The translations under genes were made by a program, and so were the position numbers. A stretch of DNA of 64,000 nt, from positions 1,078,501 through 1,142,500 of the forward strand of contig OY365741.1 of assembly GCA_959347425.1 (NCBI GenBank). Direction: 5' to 3'. Under the pieces are notes generated by a model. It was not told the origin of the DNA. It was given only the letters and a program-made list of their open reading frames with translations, and made no database searches. This document shows positions 8,270 to 17,225 of the stretch, in pieces; position 1 is the stretch's first letter; each line of letters opens with the position of its first letter. The DNA is from an uncultured Amylibacter sp. (GTDB taxonomy: Bacteria; Pseudomonadota; Alphaproteobacteria; Rhodobacterales; Rhodobacteraceae).

Positions 8270-9451
8270 TTAATCGCTCACTTCAATCGCAATCGCCACG
8301 GCTTCACCCCCGCCGATACACACGGCGGCAATCCCACGCTTTAAGCCTTTGCATTCCAAGGCATTGACTAAACTGACCAAAACCCGCGCCCCAGACGCAC
8401 CAATCGGATGCCCCAGCGCAACAGCCCCGCCAAAGATATTGACGCGGTTGCGGGTTATACCCAGCTCCTGCATACAGGCGAGGGGAACGACGGCAAAGGC
8501 CTCATTAATCTCCCACAGATCCACCGAATCAGACGACCAATCCAGCCGTGCCAGCAAGGTTTTTATCGCGCCAATCGGGGCGGTGGTGAACCATTCGGGG
8601 GCACAGGCATGGTTGCTATGTCCAACAATCCGCGCCCTAATCGGCAAGCCTTGCGTGTCATCAGCCGAACCCAGCACCAACGCCGCCGCCCCGTCAGAAA
8701 TGGATGACGAATTGGCCGCCGTGACCGTGCCACCCGATGCAAAAGCAGGTTTCAAATGGGGGATTTTATCGGGGCGAGCCCGCCCAGGTGTTTCATCCGT
8801 ATCAATCAGGGTTTTAGTGCCGCGTTTATCGGTCAGCTCCACCGCGATGATTTCTTTACCTGCCATACCAGATTTCTGTGCATCCAAAGCATTCGTTAAA
8901 GATTGCAAAGTAAAGTCATCTTGCGCCGTGCGGGTTATATTATATTTGCCCGCAGTCGCCTCGGCATAACAGCCCATCAGGGTGCCCTTTTCATAGGCAT
9001 CCTCCAGCCCATCCAAAAACATATGGTCAAGCATTTGCACATGCCCCAGCCTTGCCCCGCCACGCGATTCAGCCGATAAATACGGCGCACGGGTCATGTT
9101 TTCCATCCCCCCCGCGATGAAAAACCCCGCCTGCCCCGCGGCAATCGCGGTACTCGCCAAAATCACCGATTGCAAACCAGAGCCACAGACTTTGTTAATC
9201 GTGGTACTCGGCGTGGCGGCTGGCAACCCCGCACCAATCGTCGCTTGCCTTGCCGGGGCTTGCCCCAAGCCCGCGGATAGGACACAGCCCATAAAAACCT
9301 CAGAGATTTGGGATTTATCAACGCCAGCATCACGCATCGCACCGATAATAGCCTGCGCGCCCAGCAGTGGCGCAGGTGTATCAGCAAAACAGCCCTGAAA
9401 CGCCCCGATAGCCGTGCGTTTCGCGCCCAATATCACGCCATAATCTGTCAT
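8270..9451 (-). CDS. Acetyl-CoA C-acyltransferase (thiolase)
   Basis: 393 residues, exactly the usual thiolase length. The acyl-accepting Cys lies in NKVCGSGLQS; the C-terminal GHPIGASG and the second catalytic Cys in CIGGGEAVA are present. It condenses two acetyl-CoA to acetoacetyl-CoA or works in the degradative direction. A longer frame reaching 9526 would run into the tRNA-Arg gene, so the ATG at 9451, with GGGAAG upstream, is taken as start. The protein ends in -VSD followed by TAA, within an AATCGCT-type sequence. With acetoacetyl-CoA synthetase at 30.6 kb it suggests ketone or polyhydroxybutyrate metabolism. Confidence 0.93.
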   Translation of the reverse strand: MTDYGVILGAKRTAIGAFQGCFADTPAPLLGAQAIIGAMRDAGVDKSQISEVFMGCVLSAGLGQAPARQATIGAGLPAATPSTTINKVCGSGLQSVILASTAIAAGQAGFFIAGGMENMTRAPYLSAESRGGARLGHVQMLDHMFLDGLEDAYEKGTLMGCYAEATAGKYNITRTAQDDFTLQSLTNALDAQKSGMAGKEIIAVELTDKRGTKTLIDTDETPGRARPDKIPHLKPAFASGGTVTAANSSSISDGAAALVLGSADDTQGLPIRARIVGHSNHACAPEWFTTAPIGAIKTLLARLDWSSDSVDLWEINEAFAVVPLACMQELGITRNRVNIFGGAVALGHPIGASGARVLVSLVNALECKGLKRGIAAVCIGGGEAVAIAIEVSD

Positions 9452-9496
9452 CTTCCCGTGTCCTTTTGTGTGGTGTTTTACCGTTGTTTTATCGGT

Positions 9497-9573
<77 letters not shown>

Positions 9574-9606
9574 TAAATTCCTATTATACACGGATTTTAA
9601 AATAGT

Positions 9607-9933
9607 TCAATGGGTCCAAACCCCGCGGCGATTGGTGGCAAAGTTTTCACCATAACCGCCATCGCGAATCACCGGCGCACGGTTTTGGGCGGGGGCGATT
9701 TGATAGGGAATGTTGTTATCGCGGGCGTAGCGTATCGCCTGCTCCTTTGTGGCAAAACGAATCGACACCTGCGTGTTCATATCGCCACTGCTCGTCCAGC
9801 CCATCAGGGTATCCTTTTGCCGTGCATCTTTGGGGGCGAATTCCAGAACCCAGCTTTTGCCGTGTCCCAATTTGTTCTGCCCAGCCCCAGACTGCATGAC
9901 ATTGCGTGCGGGTTGATAGATTTTTGCAAACAT
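9607..9933 (-). CDS. ETC complex I subunit, NDUFS4-like
   Basis: 108 residues. The conserved core WVLEFAPKD...GWTSSGDMNTQV matches the ETC complex I subunit family (mitochondrial NDUFS4, about 18 kDa), confined in bacteria mostly to Alphaproteobacteria. It is an accessory subunit that stabilises NADH:ubiquinone oxidoreductase at the peripheral arm. The ATG at 9933 with CAGGAGAG upstream is preferred over one 21 bases earlier. In this group the gene is commonly unlinked from the nuo operon, as here. Confidence 0.85.
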   Translation of the reverse strand: MFAKIYQPARNVMQSGAGQNKLGHGKSWVLEFAPKDARQKDTLMGWTSSGDMNTQVSIRFATKEQAIRYARDNNIPYQIAPAQNRAPVIRDGGYGENFATNRRGVWTH

Positions 9934-10010
9934 GTTTTTGCTCTCCTGTTTCATGGTTTGTTTAATACCTTTGCCAGTCTTATGGCAAAAAATCAGTATG
10001 AGTTCAAGTG

Positions 10011-10077
10011 CAATTATGAATTGTGAATTGTGAATGATTAATGTATAGCCTAGGGGAATCGTTAATCGTTAATCATT
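10011..10077. repeat. Two heptamer arrays (GAATTGT and AATCGTT) before uvrB
   Basis: First array 10011-10038: CAATTAT, GAATTGT, GAATTGT, GAATGAT. Second array 10057-10077: AATCGTT, AATCGTT, AATCATT. The second stops 6 bases before the uvrB ATG and occupies the place of a ribosome-binding site. Its inverse complement (AACGATT) follows the uvrB stop. Confidence 0.8.
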
Positions 10078-10083
10078 AAAACC

Positions 10084-12228
10084 ATGTCCCAAACAAAAGA
10101 ACCAAGAGCAAAAGTATCTGTCCACGACCACCCGAAACGACAGGGCGGTCGTCCCTTCGTGTTAAAATCCCATTTTGAACCAGCGGGCGACCAGCCCACC
10201 GCAATAACCGAAATCATAGACCGCCTGAACGCTGGCACGCGCAACCAAGTTTTATTGGGCGCGACAGGCACGGGCAAAACCTTTACCATGGCAAAAGTCA
10301 TCGAAGCCACGCAACGTCCCGCCATCATCCTTGCCCCGAATAAAACCCTTGCCGCCCAGCTTTATTCCGAATTCAAAGCCTTCTTCCCCACCAACGCCGT
10401 GGAATATTTTGTCAGCTTTTACGACTATTACCAACCCGAGGCCTATGTCGCACGCTCCGATACCTATATTGAAAAAGACTCGCAAATTAACGAGCAAATC
10501 GACCGTATGCGCCATTCCGCCACCCGCGCCCTGCTGGAACGCGATGATGTGATTATCGTCGCCTCTGTGTCGTGTATTTATGGGATTGGCGCGGCCGAGA
10601 CCTATTTTGAAATGGTACAGGATTTAGTCGTTGGGGAAAATTATGAAATGCGCGGGGTGATGAAAAAACTGATTTCCCTGCAATATAAACGCAACGATGG
10701 TGCTTTCACGCGGGGCTGTTTTCGCGTACGCGGGGATAGTTTGGAGGTCTGGCCAGCCCACCTTGATGACCGTGGCTGGCGGTTGTCTTTCTTTGGCGAG
10801 GAACTGGAAGCGATTACCGAATTTGACACGCTGACGGGTGAAAAAACCGATAAACTGGAAGAAATCCGCGTCTATGCCAATTCGCATTATGTCACCCCCG
10901 GGCCGACTATGAAACAGGCGATTGTTGCCATCCGTGCCGAACTCCATGCCCACCTAGCCGTGTTGCACCGCGAAAATAAATTGGTGGAGGCACAACGTTT
11001 GGAACAGCGCACTCAGTTTGATTTGGAATTGTTAGAGGCGACTGGTATTTGCAGCGGGATTGAGAATTACTCGCGGTATTTAACCGGGCGGGCAGCGGGC
11101 GAGCCACCGCCGACTCTGTTTGAATATATCCCGCCCAACGCCATTGTTTTTGCCGATGAAAGCCATGTTGCGGTATCGCAAATCGGGGCGATGTATAAGG
11201 GTGATTTTAACCGCAAATCGACACTGGCAGAGCATGGGTTTCGCCTGCCGTCTTGTTTGGATAATCGCCCATTAAAATTTGCCGAGTGGGATGCGATGCG
11301 CACGCAATCGGTGTTCGTATCCGCCACCCCGCAGAAGTGGGAAATGGAACAGGCCGAGGGTGTTTTCACCGAACAAATTATCCGCCCAACTGGGCTGTTA
11401 GACCCGCAGATTGAAATCCGTTCAGTGACAACTCAAGTGGATGATTTATTGGCGGAGATTCGCACGGTTGCCGCCAAAGGACATCGTATTTTGGTGACCA
11501 CTTTAACCAAACGTATGGCCGAGGATTTGACCGAATATCTGCACGAACACGGGGTGCGAGTGCGCTATATGCACAGCGATATTGATACTTTGGAGCGGAT
11601 TGAAATCCTGCGTGATTTGCGTTTGGGTGCCTTTGATGTGCTGGTGGGGATTAATCTTTTGCGAGAGGGTTTGGATATCCCCGAATGCGCTCTGGTGGCG
11701 ATTTTGGACGCGGATAAGGAGGGGTTTTTGCGCTCTGAAACCTCGCTGATACAAACCATTGGTCGCGCCGCAAGGCATGTGGAGGGTCGGGTGATTATGT
11801 ACGCCGATAGGATTACTGGCTCTATGCAACGCGCCTTGGATGAGACCGATAGGCGGCGTTTGCGCCAAACCGCCTATAATAAAGAACACAATATCACGCC
11901 GTTAAGCATTCAAAAGAATGTCCAAGATGCTCTGCGAGGGGCGTTCGCGGGTGATACTGATTTATCGCGGATACCCACGCAAGTGGATGATGTCCATGTT
12001 GGCAAAAATCTGCAAACCCATCTGGCGGAGTTGCGCAAGGATATGATAACGGCGGCGGAGAATCTGGAGTTTGAAGAGGCAGCGCGTCTGCGTGATGAAG
12101 TGCGACGGCTGGAAGCGGTGGAATTGGTGATATCAGAAAACCCCCTGACCCGACAAGCTGTGGTGGAACGCACCGTGGATGCGGCGTTGGATAAACCGCA
12201 GGTGCGGGGGAGGCGACGCAAGCGGTAG
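10084..12228 (+). CDS. uvrB: Excinuclease ABC subunit B
   Basis: 714 residues, usual UvrB length. Walker [11 protein letters not shown], the beta-hairpin stretch [11 protein letters not shown], Walker B DESHV, C-terminal helicase motif QTIGRAARH, and a UVR domain at the end ([15 protein letters not shown]) that contacts UvrC. It is the damage-verifying helicase of nucleotide excision repair. The ATG at 10084 has no visible Shine-Dalgarno because heptamer repeats abut it; initiation may rely on S1 or an unstructured leader. Confidence 0.96.
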   Translation: MSQTKEPRAKVSVHDHPKRQGGRPFVLKSHFEPAGDQPTAITEIIDRLNAGTRNQVLLGATGTGKTFTMAKVIEATQRPAIILAPNKTLAAQLYSEFKAFFPTNAVEYFVSFYDYYQPEAYVARSDTYIEKDSQINEQIDRMRHSATRALLERDDVIIVASVSCIYGIGAAETYFEMVQDLVVGENYEMRGVMKKLISLQYKRNDGAFTRGCFRVRGDSLEVWPAHLDDRGWRLSFFGEELEAITEFDTLTGEKTDKLEEIRVYANSHYVTPGPTMKQAIVAIRAELHAHLAVLHRENKLVEAQRLEQRTQFDLELLEATGICSGIENYSRYLTGRAAGEPPPTLFEYIPPNAIVFADESHVAVSQIGAMYKGDFNRKSTLAEHGFRLPSCLDNRPLKFAEWDAMRTQSVFVSATPQKWEMEQAEGVFTEQIIRPTGLLDPQIEIRSVTTQVDDLLAEIRTVAAKGHRILVTTLTKRMAEDLTEYLHEHGVRVRYMHSDIDTLERIEILRDLRLGAFDVLVGINLLREGLDIPECALVAILDADKEGFLRSETSLIQTIGRAARHVEGRVIMYADRITGSMQRALDETDRRRLRQTAYNKEHNITPLSIQKNVQDALRGAFAGDTDLSRIPTQVDDVHVGKNLQTHLAELRKDMITAAENLEFEEAARLRDEVRRLEAVELVISENPLTRQAVVERTVDAALDKPQVRGRRRKR

Positions 12229-12233
12229 TTGTT

Positions 12234-12254
12234 TAACGATTAACGATTAACGAT
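12234..12254. repeat. Heptamer array TAACGAT x3 directly after uvrB
   Basis: Three perfect TAACGAT units beginning 6 bases after the uvrB stop. They are the inverse complement of the AATCGTT array before uvrB, so the gene is bracketed by inverted arrays. Confidence 0.8.
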
Positions 12255-12301
12255 GAATAAGCCCGTTTTATTCTCTGGCTGGCTTGTATTTTTGTGGGTT
12301 T

Positions 12302-12330
12302 TTGTGGTTTGCAATAAAAGAGTTTATGAT
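12302..12330 (+). promoter_or_regulatory. Promoter of the 483-residue orphan
   Basis: TTGTGG at 12302-12307, 17-base spacer, TATGAT at 12325-12330, 47 bases before the ATG at 12377. It indicates transcription separate from uvrB. Confidence 0.6.
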
Positions 12331-12376
12331 GTAAGGTTGTATCTGTGATTGGTCGCAAAAGCTAGGAAAATAAATA

Positions 12377-13828
12377 ATGTTACAGGTAATTGGAAAAATC
12401 CGTATTCAGCACGCTGATACAGACGTAATTTATGAAATTGATGGACATTTAATTGACCTTAAGGCAACAGAACGACAAATAACGAGGGAGGGAGTGGAAA
12501 TAAAATACTCTGCTACTTTTAATCACCCGCAACTTGGATACGTTAGTTTCGGGGTTTGGAAAGATTTAATCCGTACAAAGAAATCTAATTCAAAAAAATA
12601 TGATTATAGCATCGGTCGTCATAAATTATTTGAAGATGCTGAACTTAACTTCACCGATTTTTTAGAAGAGAGTGATGAATACCGTCGAGAAAGAATAAAT
12701 TCATTGACTGCATGGTTTCATAAAAATTATAGAGACCTTGATGAAGGGGGGCTCTATTATGAAAGCAAGGCGGGTGGTTATGTTGGCGATATTCGTGATG
12801 CCAGTGAAGAATTGCAAGGAAATTTTCCAGATGTACCTTATAATATTATAGAGGTTGCTGTTGAAAAGATTGAATCTGGTGGAAATACACAGTGGACTCC
12901 AGCCTATTATAGTAAAGAGTCATTAAAAGAAATTGACGATGCGCTAAAAACTCTTATTGATAAGGCACCAAAACCAAAAACAGCCCCAGCCTTTGCCCTT
13001 GACGATAATAACCTGCTTTATATAACAGAACCACCAGACAACCAGCCTGTTGATAGTCAAGATGATTTGCTTAGCGGATTACGCATGATAGTAGATGACC
13101 TGTTGCAATCACTCCAAGGTGCTAACTTTCATCAAGACATGATACCTATAATTGAAAAATATAAAGAGGCAATATTGGGTGATGAAATTTCTATTTCCCA
13201 ATTATATTGGTGCGGTATAAGACTTGATAATGTAGTACAGGCAATTAAACGGGGGATAGAGGCGAAAGAGCAACCATCGCTATCTTTAAACACCGAATCA
13301 AATCTTAACTCTGTTCTTGAATTACATGGTACTTATATTATGTTGAATACAGAGGGGCAACGTCTTTTGCAGGCTACCGCCTCTTATAACCAATCACATA
13401 AACAAAAAGAAGAAGTAAAACAGGCAAGCAAACAGCTTGCCGATAATATCACAAATAACGCAGTGTTGTTTGACAAAAAAACACGCGAGTATTTTAATGC
13501 TGTTTTGATGGATATAGGACAAGGGCAACATCCCGAACGTTCAAACCAAAGTGCTGGAAATACACTAACAAACTTTGTTTATAGTATTTTGATAGTTGGT
13601 GGAACTGCTACTATTATACAAACTATAGGGGGTGCGGTAACGGCTAGTGTTCCGGGGTCGCTTATTTCTACTTTAACCACAGATGCTATTAATTCATTTT
13701 GGTATTTTCTAATAAATAACGCATCTCTCTTGCAAATAATTGCACCTTCTCTTGCAGGTGAGCAATCTTGGCTGGTATCAGCCGCCCATCTTTTGGAACG
13801 TATCAGGCTTGCGATTAAAAGCGACTAA
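12377..13828 (+). CDS. Unrecognised 483-residue protein with C-terminal membrane segments
   Basis: No family recognised. The first two thirds are soluble and acidic, with a Gly/Tyr-rich stretch (GGLYYESKAGGYVGD) near residues 125-140 and a helical Gln/Lys-rich segment near 340-360. Two hydrophobic stretches follow, about residues 400-430 (FVYSILIVGGTATIIQTIGG) and 440-465 (FWYFLINNASLLQIIA), so the C-terminus is probably membrane-inserted. AT-rich codon use differs from uvrB. It has its own promoter and a CTAGGAAAA site. Position at a convergent junction and composition suggest acquired DNA; a membrane-acting effector is only a guess. Confidence 0.75.
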   Translation: MLQVIGKIRIQHADTDVIYEIDGHLIDLKATERQITREGVEIKYSATFNHPQLGYVSFGVWKDLIRTKKSNSKKYDYSIGRHKLFEDAELNFTDFLEESDEYRRERINSLTAWFHKNYRDLDEGGLYYESKAGGYVGDIRDASEELQGNFPDVPYNIIEVAVEKIESGGNTQWTPAYYSKESLKEIDDALKTLIDKAPKPKTAPAFALDDNNLLYITEPPDNQPVDSQDDLLSGLRMIVDDLLQSLQGANFHQDMIPIIEKYKEAILGDEISISQLYWCGIRLDNVVQAIKRGIEAKEQPSLSLNTESNLNSVLELHGTYIMLNTEGQRLLQATASYNQSHKQKEEVKQASKQLADNITNNAVLFDKKTREYFNAVLMDIGQGQHPERSNQSAGNTLTNFVYSILIVGGTATIIQTIGGAVTASVPGSLISTLTTDAINSFWYFLINNASLLQIIAPSLAGEQSWLVSAAHLLERIRLAIKSD

Positions 13829-13840
13829 TCGCAAAAAAGC

Positions 13841-14428
13841 CTAGCACCCTTTATAGTCCTTTGTGAGACACTCACGTGATAGTTTTTGTGCCTCCGATAT
13901 TTGATTAGATGTCATCTTTTTTTCAGCTTTATCTCTTAATTTTGCCCCGTCATCATCACCTTTTGATGCGGCAAGATTTGCCCACATATAGGCAAGAACC
14001 TTATTCTTTGGAACGCCATTTCCGTTGTAATACATTACACCTAAACCTGACTGTGCTTGCGCAAACCCCTGTTCGGCAGATAATCTAAACAATTTTACTG
14101 CCTCTTGATAATCTTTTAGAACACCATACCCGTGAGCATACATTCTTGCTAAATTATCTTGTGCTGCCTGATGTCCCTGTTCGGCGGCGAGGGTGTACCA
14201 TTTTGCCGCTTTTTTATAATCCTGTGAGACACCTTCTGCCAAACGATAACTGAACCCAAGATGATACTGTGCCCTTGCATCCCCCTGTTCGGCAGGCAGT
14301 CTCCATTCGCGTACGGCAGTGACATAATCGCCATTTTTCCAAGCCTCAATGCCCTTATCAAAATCAGCAAACGCAGGCAAGCCCGCGAAAAGTGCCATGC
14401 ATACTATCATTCCAAAAATCTGTTTCAT
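13841..14428 (-). CDS. Secreted Sel1-repeat protein
   Basis: 195 residues. N-terminal signal peptide (MKQIFGMIVCMALFAG, cleavage probably after AFA near residue 21). Three to four Sel1-like repeats follow, each with an A-E-Q-G-(D/H/F)-A-x-A-Q pattern and a Y/G-x-G-V element (residues about 45-150). Cysteines occur near the C-terminus, including the last residue. Sel1 repeats form alpha/alpha solenoids that mediate protein contacts, often in envelope signalling. It is AT-richer than flanking genes and convergent with the orphan gene. Confidence 0.85.
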   Translation of the reverse strand: MKQIFGMIVCMALFAGLPAFADFDKGIEAWKNGDYVTAVREWRLPAEQGDARAQYHLGFSYRLAEGVSQDYKKAAKWYTLAAEQGHQAAQDNLARMYAHGYGVLKDYQEAVKLFRLSAEQGFAQAQSGLGVMYYNGNGVPKNKVLAYMWANLAASKGDDDGAKLRDKAEKKMTSNQISEAQKLSRECLTKDYKGC

Positions 14429-14476
14429 AATTTTTTCCCCACCAAGTTAAGTGTTAATTTTATTCTTATACAAAAA

Positions 14477-15655
14477 TCACTGCAAATCCGCAAACGCCTC
14501 TTGCAAACGTGCCACGGCTTGCTCTATCACCGCACGGGGCGCGGCTAGGTTAAAGCGCAAAAAACCCTCCCCACCATCGCCAAAAGTCGCGCCATGATTG
14601 GCCACAATCCGCGCACGGGTTTGCACCCGAGACAGCACCTCTTCCTCCGTCATCCCCGTGCCAGAAAAATCCACCCAAGCCAGATAGGTCGCCGCCAACC
14701 GCATCGACTCCAGTCCAGGAATCCCAGCAATCCCCAAATCAAACACATCGCGATTACCCGCGATATACCGCCGCAAATCCGCCAACCATTCGCCCCCATC
14801 CTCATAGGCCGCTTGGGCCATCATTAAACCAAACGAATTGGGCGAATTGCCCGCCGCCGAATTCGCCTGCGCAAACTGCCCGCGCAAACTATCATCGGCA
14901 ATAATAACATTGCCAACATACCCCGCCGCCAGATTAAACGTCTTACTGGCGGCCGTTAACATCACCAACCGATCGGCTATATCGGGGGCAGCATTGCACA
15001 TAGGAATATGACGCACATCGTCCAAAATCAAATCGTGATGCACCTCATCGCTCAGCAAAATCAAATCGTGTTTTATGCAGAAATCCGCCAATTCGCGCAA
15101 TTCGCCCGCCTCCCAAACGCGCCCGCCCGGATTATGCGGGGAACAAGCAATGACTATCCGCTCGCGCCCGGTCATTTGGGCTTCATAAGCGTCAAAATCC
15201 ATCTCATACCGCCCGTTGTTATGGGCCAGCTTACACTGCACCAATTCGCGGTCATTGGCGACGATAATACGGGTAATTCCGTGATAAACGGGGGTAAAAC
15301 ACATCACCGCATCGCGCGGTTGGCTGAACGCTTGGAGACAGACCGCCAGCCCATTAACCACCCCGTGGGTGGCGAATATATGGGACGGATCAACCTGCCA
15401 ATCATGCTGGGTTTTCATCCAGTGGCAAATCGCCGCGTGATAGGCGGTATAATCACCGTAATAGCCGAAAACTCCGTGGTCTGCATAGGTTTTCAAAGCG
15501 TTCAAAACGGCGGGAGGCGCGGCAAAATCCATATCCGCCACCCACATAGGCAGCGCGTCAGGCGCGGTTACGCCAAAGCGGGATGCTATCCCATCCCACT
15601 TTTGCGAGTGGGTGTTTTTGCGTGGAATGATTTTATCAAAATTGGTTTTGGGCAT
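14477..15655 (-). CDS. PLP-dependent C-S lyase, MalY/PatB family
   Basis: 392 residues. Family signature MWVADMDFAAPP near the N-terminus, SPHNPGGRVW, LLSDEVHHDL, and the PLP lysine in AASKTFNLAAG. MalY/PatB proteins are fold-type I aminotransferase relatives that mostly act as cystathionine beta-lyase (cystathionine to homocysteine, pyruvate and ammonia). It is divergent from def-fmt. A specific aminotransferase activity cannot be excluded. Confidence 0.88.
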   Translation of the reverse strand: MPKTNFDKIIPRKNTHSQKWDGIASRFGVTAPDALPMWVADMDFAAPPAVLNALKTYADHGVFGYYGDYTAYHAAICHWMKTQHDWQVDPSHIFATHGVVNGLAVCLQAFSQPRDAVMCFTPVYHGITRIIVANDRELVQCKLAHNNGRYEMDFDAYEAQMTGRERIVIACSPHNPGGRVWEAGELRELADFCIKHDLILLSDEVHHDLILDDVRHIPMCNAAPDIADRLVMLTAASKTFNLAAGYVGNVIIADDSLRGQFAQANSAAGNSPNSFGLMMAQAAYEDGGEWLADLRRYIAGNRDVFDLGIAGIPGLESMRLAATYLAWVDFSGTGMTEEEVLSRVQTRARIVANHGATFGDGGEGFLRFNLAAPRAVIEQAVARLQEAFADLQ

Positions 15656-15742
15656 TTTGTCGGGCTTTCTTTTTAAGTTTTATTTTAGGTTTTCTTGTGG
15701 AGTTTCTTGCATAAACCGCAGTTTTATCATAAATAAACCCCC

Positions 15743-16291
15743 ATGTCATTATCAAATTCACCCAAATTGAAAATCCGCCTGCACCCCGATGCATGTTTGA
15801 AAAAACCCTGTGCGCCGATAGACATCGATTCGGCGGCGCGTGAATTGGCGCAGGCTATGTTGGAAACCATGTATACCGCCCCGGGCATTGGTTTGGCTGC
15901 TCCGCAAGTTGGGCGGTCATCTCGGCTGTTCGTGATGGATTGTACGGATAAAGACACGGAGCGCTCTCCGTTAGTTTTGTTTAATCCAGAAATCACGGAG
16001 GTTGCCGATGAAACACACACGCAGGAAGAGGGATGTTTATCCCTGCCCCGTTTGTTTGAGCCTATCACGCGGCCAGCGTGGGTTGTGATGCGCTATTGGG
16101 GCTTGGATGGGCGCGAGGTCGAGCAGAAGTTTGACGGATTATGGGCAACCTGCGCCCAGCATGAATTGGATCATTTGAACGGTATTTTGTTTATCGATCA
16201 CCTCAGCCGAGTCAAACGGGCGATATTAACCAAGAAAATGATAAAGTATAAAAAGGATGTTTTGAATTTGACTGGGGATAAAAATGGGTAA
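15743..16291 (+). CDS. def: Peptide deformylase
   Basis: 182 residues. All three motifs are present: GIGLAAPQVG, EEGCLSLP (metal Cys) and QHELDHLNG (metal His and catalytic Glu). It removes the N-formyl group from nascent proteins. It overlaps fmt by 8 bases, forming the classical def-fmt pair that handles both ends of the formyl cycle. The Shine-Dalgarno is weak. Confidence 0.96.
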   Translation: MSLSNSPKLKIRLHPDACLKKPCAPIDIDSAARELAQAMLETMYTAPGIGLAAPQVGRSSRLFVMDCTDKDTERSPLVLFNPEITEVADETHTQEEGCLSLPRLFEPITRPAWVVMRYWGLDGREVEQKFDGLWATCAQHELDHLNGILFIDHLSRVKRAILTKKMIKYKKDVLNLTGDKNG

Positions 16292-17225
16292 AGCCTTGCG
16301 GGTTATTTTTATGGGGTCGCCCGATTTTGCCGTGCCGATTTTGTCGGCGTTGCAGGGGGCGTGTGATATTGTCGCGGTGTATTGCCAGCCACCTCGGCGG
16401 GCCGGACGCGGACAAACACAGAGGTCTTGTGCTGTGCATCGGGCGGGTGAATCGGCGGGGTTGCGGGTTCGGACTGTGGATGATTTTAACGCCGAAGCCT
16501 GTGCGGATTTTATTGATTTGAAGGCGGATTTGGCGATTGTCGTTGCCTATGGTTTGATTTTACCGACCAAAGTTTTGAACGCACCAAGGCTTGGCTGTGT
16601 GAATATCCATGCCTCGCTTTTGCCGCGTTGGCGTGGGGCTGCGCCAATTCACCGTGCGATTATGGCAGGGGATAAAACCACAGGGGTGTGTTTGATGCAG
16701 ATGAATGCGGGGCTGGATGAGGGTGCGGTTTTGGCGTGTGAGAAAGTCGCGATTGATATGCAGGACACGACCGCCAGTTTGGCGGGGAAATTGTGTGATA
16801 TTGGCGCGGGGCTGATTGTGCAGGCTTTGCCTGATATTGAAACTTTGCAGGCAGGGGCGGTTGCCCAAAGTGGCGATATTACCTATGCTCATAAAATTGA
16901 TAAGGCTGAGGCAAAGATAAATTGGCAGGCAACGGCGACGGAGGTGCGCAATCATATCCATGGGCTATCGCCATTTCCTGGGGCGTGGTTTTATTGCAAA
17001 GGCGAGCGGGTGAAAGTCCTGTCGGCACGGGTTTTGGTGAATGAAAACCTTGGAAAATTGGCGGTAGCGGGGACGGTTTTGGATAGTAAATCTGATCTAA
17101 CAGTAGCCTGTGGCAAAGGTGCGTTAAACCTATTAAAATTGCAACGGGCCGGTAAAACTCCGATGGATGTAAAGACGTTTTTGCGCGGGTTTCCTATTAC
17201 GGAAGGCGATAACCTTAATCGTTAA
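16284..17225 (+). CDS. fmt: Methionyl-tRNA formyltransferase
   Basis: 313 residues. N-terminal FMGSPDFAVPIL, then the 10-formyl-THF-binding and catalytic signature HASLLPRWRGAAPIHRAI, and a C-terminal OB-like domain. It formylates initiator Met-tRNA. The last codons and stop (AAT CGT TAA) lie in a short AATCGTT heptamer that also contains the stop of the convergent cca-type gene; the two coding regions overlap by 11 bases. Confidence 0.95.
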   Translation: MGKALRVIFMGSPDFAVPILSALQGACDIVAVYCQPPRRAGRGQTQRSCAVHRAGESAGLRVRTVDDFNAEACADFIDLKADLAIVVAYGLILPTKVLNAPRLGCVNIHASLLPRWRGAAPIHRAIMAGDKTTGVCLMQMNAGLDEGAVLACEKVAIDMQDTTASLAGKLCDIGAGLIVQALPDIETLQAGAVAQSGDITYAHKIDKAEAKINWQATATEVRNHIHGLSPFPGAWFYCKGERVKVLSARVLVNENLGKLAVAGTVLDSKSDLTVACGKGALNLLKLQRAGKTPMDVKTFLRGFPITEGDNLNR

